Assembly (NCBI RefSeq): GCF_001553115.1
Contig: NZ_KQ960171.1
Coordinates: 81,620 to 145,619 of the forward strand
Direction of reading: 5' to 3'
Source: Aedoeadaptatus coxii
Lineage (GTDB): Bacteria > Bacillota > Clostridia > Tissierellales > Peptoniphilaceae
DNA: 64,000 nucleotides
Positions 61,522 through 64,000 of the stretch are shown here, piece by piece. Positions within the stretch are counted from its first letter, which is position 1, and each line of letters starts with the position of its first letter. The notes beneath the pieces were generated by a model. That model ran no database searches. It saw nothing but the letters and a program-made list of their open reading frames with translations, and was not told where the DNA came from. The translations under genes were made by a program, and so were the position numbers.

Positions 61522-61550
61522 TTGCAATAAAGTCTACGCTATGGTAGTAT
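61522..61550 (+). promoter_or_regulatory. Promoter of secG-hppA
   Basis: TTGCAA (61522-61527), 17-base spacer, TAGTAT (61545-61550) with a TGG extension. Confidence 0.6.
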
Positions 61551-61592
61551 AGAAACGTTATAAGTAGAAATTTTCATCGAGGAGGTGTAAGT

Positions 61593-61829
61593 TTGAGCAC
61601 ATTTTTAAGTGTGATCGTCGCTCTTTCTGCCATTTGCGTTACAGCATCAGTAGTAGTTCAAGAATCCAACCAAGTCGGTCTCGGAACACTTGACGGCAGC
61701 GGAAGTGCTTCGTCTGAATGGGGCTCCAATCGGGGGACGAGCCGTAAAGAAATGTTAAAGCGTATTACGCTCGTAACATCCATTGTCTTTTTCATCGCGA
61801 CCATCGCGTTAGTTGCGATTACGAAATAA
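61593..61829 (+). CDS. secG: Preprotein translocase subunit SecG
   Basis: A 78-residue protein with two TM helices (2-22 and 56-76) joined by a Gly/Ser-rich loop. The block VVVQESNQVGLG and the RTLxRxT-type second part (KEMLKRITLVTS) fit SecG. TTG start after AGGAGGTG. Normally rnr and smpB follow secG; here the pyrophosphatase gene does. Confidence 0.88.
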   Translation: MSTFLSVIVALSAICVTASVVVQESNQVGLGTLDGSGSASSEWGSNRGTSRKEMLKRITLVTSIVFFIATIALVAITK

Positions 61830-61841
61830 TCAGGAGGAATC

Positions 61842-63845
61842 ATGAATTATAATATTTTAATTGTTGCTCCTATCGTCGGGATTATAGCCATTCTGTTCGG
61901 CCTTTTTAAAGCTTCTTACGTCGGTAAGCAAGATGCAGGTAACGAACGTATGAAAGAAATCGCAGGCTATATCCACGAAGGGGCCATGGCGTTTTTACAA
62001 CGTGAGTACAAAGCACTTACCGTCTTTGTCATCGTGTTGGCAGCCGTTTTATTCTTTGCTATTAACTGGCAAACCGCCGTCTGCTTTGTCGTCGGCGCTA
62101 TCTTTTCCGTTCTCGCCGGCTACATCGGCATGAACACGGCCACCAAAGCTAATGTACGTACGGCACAAGCTGCTCACAGCCACGGCATGGGCAAAGCCCT
62201 CGACATCGCCTTCTCCGGCGGTGCCGTTATGGGTCTTATCGTCGTCGGTCTCGGTATCGTCGGCATCTCCGTATTCTACCTCTGTTTCGGCAACGCCGAA
62301 ATCATTACGGGCTTCTCCCTCGGTGCATCATCCATCGCGCTTTTCGCACGTGTCGGCGGTGGTATTTACACCAAAGCGGCTGACGTCGGTGCCGACCTCG
62401 TCGGTAAAGTCGAAGCCGGTATTCCCGAAGACGACCCGAGAAACCCCGCCGTTATTGCCGATAACGTAGGCGATAACGTAGGCGACGTAGCAGGCATGGG
62501 CGCCGACTTGTTCGAATCTTATGTCGGTGCGTTACTTTCCGTTATTACCTTGGGCTTCGTAGCATTCCAAGACAAAGGTATCCAATACGGTCTTTCCATT
62601 GCCGCCATCGGTATCGTGGCATCGATCATCTCCATGTTCTTTGTCAAAGGCGACAAGAATCCGCAAAAAGCATTAAACGTCGGAACCTATGTTGCATCGG
62701 CCATTACCATTGCATCTGCAGGTTTCCTCGCTCACAAAATCTTCGATAGTCTTGCCGTATTCTGGCCGGTTATTATCGGCGTTTGCGTCGGCTTAATTAT
62801 CTCGAAAATCACCGAATACTACACCGCTGCCGAATACTCTCCCGTACAACGTATTGCGAGAGAATCCGAAACGGGCGCGTCCACTAACATCATCGCCGGT
62901 CTTTCCGTCGGTATGATGTCCACCGTCGGCCCGATTATCGTACTCGCTATCGGTATTATTGCGGCGTACACTCTTGGCGGCGGCCACGTAGACCCCGTTA
63001 TCGGTTTATACAGCATCGCATTGGCAGCAGTGGGTATGCTCGCTACGACGGCATCCACTATCGCCGTCGACGCATACGGACCCATCGCCGACAATGCCGG
63101 CGGTATTGCCGAAATGTGTGAACTTCCCGAAGAAGTTCGCGACATCACCGACTCTCTCGACTCCGTAGGTAACACCACTGCCGCTATCGGTAAAGGTTTT
63201 GCCATCGGTTCTGCAGCATTAACGGCACTTTCTTTGTTCGTATCCTACATTCACGCCACAGGCCTTGCAGGTATTGACATCTCCAAGCCCGGCGTCATTG
63301 CAGGTACCTTCATTGGCGGTATGTTGCCCTTCGCTTTCTCCGCTCTTACCATGAGCGCGGTAGGTAATGCGGCCACAGCCATGATCGAAGAAGTACGTCG
63401 TCAATTTAAAGCGATCCCCGGCATTATGGAAGGTACTTCCACTCCGGAATACGCAAAATGTGTCGACATCTCCACCGGTGCAGCCCTTAAAGAAATGATC
63501 GTACCCGGCGTTATCGCCGTCGTCGTTCCGCTTCTCGTAGGTTTCTTGCTCGGTACGGAGGCACTGGGCGGCCTTCAAGCAGGTGCACTCATCACCGGCG
63601 TACTCATGGCAATCTTTATGAGTAACGCAGGCGGCGCTTGGGACAACGCTAAGAAATACGTCGAAGGCGGCGCACACGGCGGGAAAGGCTCCGATGCTCA
63701 CAAAGCAGCGGTAACCGGCGACACTGTCGGCGACCCCTTCAAAGATACTTCCGGCCCCAGCTTGAACATCTTAATCAAGTTGATCACCGTCGTATCCTTA
63801 GTATTCGCTCCGCTCTTTGTACAATTCGGCGGCATCTTTATGTAA
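61842..63845 (+). CDS. hppA: Membrane-bound K+-dependent pyrophosphatase
   Basis: A 667-residue, about 16-TM enzyme that couples PPi hydrolysis to H+ and/or Na+ pumping. Conserved blocks include [58 protein letters not shown] and the late [13 protein letters not shown]. In the cation-determining block the sequence is [10 protein letters not shown]: Ala here (where K+-independent enzymes have Lys) marks the K+-dependent group. It recycles PPi made by acyl-CoA and amino-acid activation. Strong AGGAGG; 12 bases after secG. Confidence 0.96.
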   Translation: MNYNILIVAPIVGIIAILFGLFKASYVGKQDAGNERMKEIAGYIHEGAMAFLQREYKALTVFVIVLAAVLFFAINWQTAVCFVVGAIFSVLAGYIGMNTATKANVRTAQAAHSHGMGKALDIAFSGGAVMGLIVVGLGIVGISVFYLCFGNAEIITGFSLGASSIALFARVGGGIYTKAADVGADLVGKVEAGIPEDDPRNPAVIADNVGDNVGDVAGMGADLFESYVGALLSVITLGFVAFQDKGIQYGLSIAAIGIVASIISMFFVKGDKNPQKALNVGTYVASAITIASAGFLAHKIFDSLAVFWPVIIGVCVGLIISKITEYYTAAEYSPVQRIARESETGASTNIIAGLSVGMMSTVGPIIVLAIGIIAAYTLGGGHVDPVIGLYSIALAAVGMLATTASTIAVDAYGPIADNAGGIAEMCELPEEVRDITDSLDSVGNTTAAIGKGFAIGSAALTALSLFVSYIHATGLAGIDISKPGVIAGTFIGGMLPFAFSALTMSAVGNAATAMIEEVRRQFKAIPGIMEGTSTPEYAKCVDISTGAALKEMIVPGVIAVVVPLLVGFLLGTEALGGLQAGALITGVLMAIFMSNAGGAWDNAKKYVEGGAHGGKGSDAHKAAVTGDTVGDPFKDTSGPSLNILIKLITVVSLVFAPLFVQFGGIFM

Positions 63846-63850
63846 GATCA

Positions 63851-63886
63851 ATCAGCATAAGGGAATTCCCTTGTGCTGATTTTTTT
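63851..63886 (+). terminator. Terminator of secG-hppA
   Basis: Arms ATCAGCA (63851-63857) and TGCTGAT (63874-63880) with an inner AAGGG/CCCTT hairpin, then T-run. Confidence 0.9.
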
Positions 63887-64000
63887 GTACGCAAAAGTAT
63901 TTTTTTAAAATTCATTCAGAAGTTTTTTTGAAAAAGAAAAGCATTCATTCAAAAATCTTTCTCTGAATCTTAGGAGGAGGGAATAGGGCGCCCGGATTCG
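63887..64000. other. Intergenic end of window
   Basis: No gene is seen in the last 114 bases. ATTCATTCA occurs twice (near 63920 and 63945), and an AGGAGG (63973-63978) lies 22 bases before the window edge without a start codon in reach, suggesting a plus-strand gene just outside. Confidence 0.5.

Overview
The window looks like chromosome of a low-to-medium-GC Gram-positive obligate anaerobe that ferments amino acids. The family Peptoniphilaceae (Peptoniphilus/Aedoeadaptatus type) is my best guess. This is inferred from the gene set: a bcd-etfBA cluster, a ferredoxin-linked 2-oxoacid oxidoreductase operon, hydroxylamine reductase, a K+-type membrane pyrophosphatase, several TTG starts, strong AGGAGG ribosome sites, and both SLH and sortase-type surface proteins. 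No marker gene fixes the species. There is no phage, no recognisable IS element and no CRISPR array.

Layout. 1-2.9 kb: the 3' part of a tRNA-Thr, then an AT-rich accessory patch with an ABC-F ribosome-protection-type gene behind a short leader peptide, two small unknown genes and an XRE regulator. 2.9-10.3 kb: envelope and transport genes (RDD protein, SppA, YpmS-like, CNNM/CBS protein, CDF metal exporter, TraX-like, ABC exporter). 10.4-12.2 kb: tmRNA and a Fic protein with three palindromes upstream. 12.3-17.7 kb: a 1400-residue SLH surface protein and an acyltransferase. 18.1-24.3 kb: bcd-etfB-etfA, a DUF4300-like lipoprotein with a polybasic linker, DUF488 and cupin genes, tRNA-Val, and a 3-hydroxyacyl-CoA dehydrogenase. 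24.6-27.7 kb: a sortase-anchored beta-helix/Cna-B adhesin carrying an in-frame G8 tract. 27.9-31.2 kb: a YfjL-like protein and a MoxR/VWA pair. 31.5-35.2 kb: a minus-strand operon of P-loop ATPase, ferredoxin, three 2-oxoacid oxidoreductase subunits and a ferritin-like protein. 35.5-38.2 kb: a very basic small protein, a Crp/Fnr-type regulator and hcp. 38.6-42.6 kb: two tandem small membrane paralogues, then an NlpA/MetQ-type ABC importer fused in one operon with a DUF169 gene. 42.7-44.6 kb: a remnant of a sugar-ABC ATPase, an EamA transporter and a guanylate-kinase-like protein. 44.8-51.3 kb: the lower glycolysis operon gap-pgk-tpiA-gpmI-eno with sixA-like and gloA genes. 51.5-58.0 kb: murA and a five-gene peptide ABC importer. 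58.1-63.8 kb: a PLD-family protein, gamma-glutamyltransferase, secG and the membrane pyrophosphatase.

How it fits together. Amino acids and peptides enter through the peptide importer (and gamma-glutamyl compounds are processed by Ggt). 2-Oxoacids are oxidised to acyl-CoA with reduced ferredoxin. Bcd/Etf and the hydroxyacyl-CoA dehydrogenase handle the C4 acyl-CoA steps, and glycolysis supplies the rest. The pyrophosphatase recovers energy from PPi. Hcp and the ferritin-like protein point to nitrosative or oxidative stress defence.

Most notable. (1) An in-frame G8 tract early in the adhesin gene, where loss or gain of one G gives a stop within a few codons, so ON/OFF phase variation is likely. 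(2) A leader peptide plus mutually exclusive hairpins in front of the ABC-F gene. (3) A MetNIQ-like importer that lacks the methionine-sensing domain and is translationally coupled to a DUF169 gene. (4) A 14-bp palindrome centred about 41.5 bases before the inferred hcp start, directly after a Crp/Fnr-type gene. All coordinates and motifs were read by eye; no database search was run.
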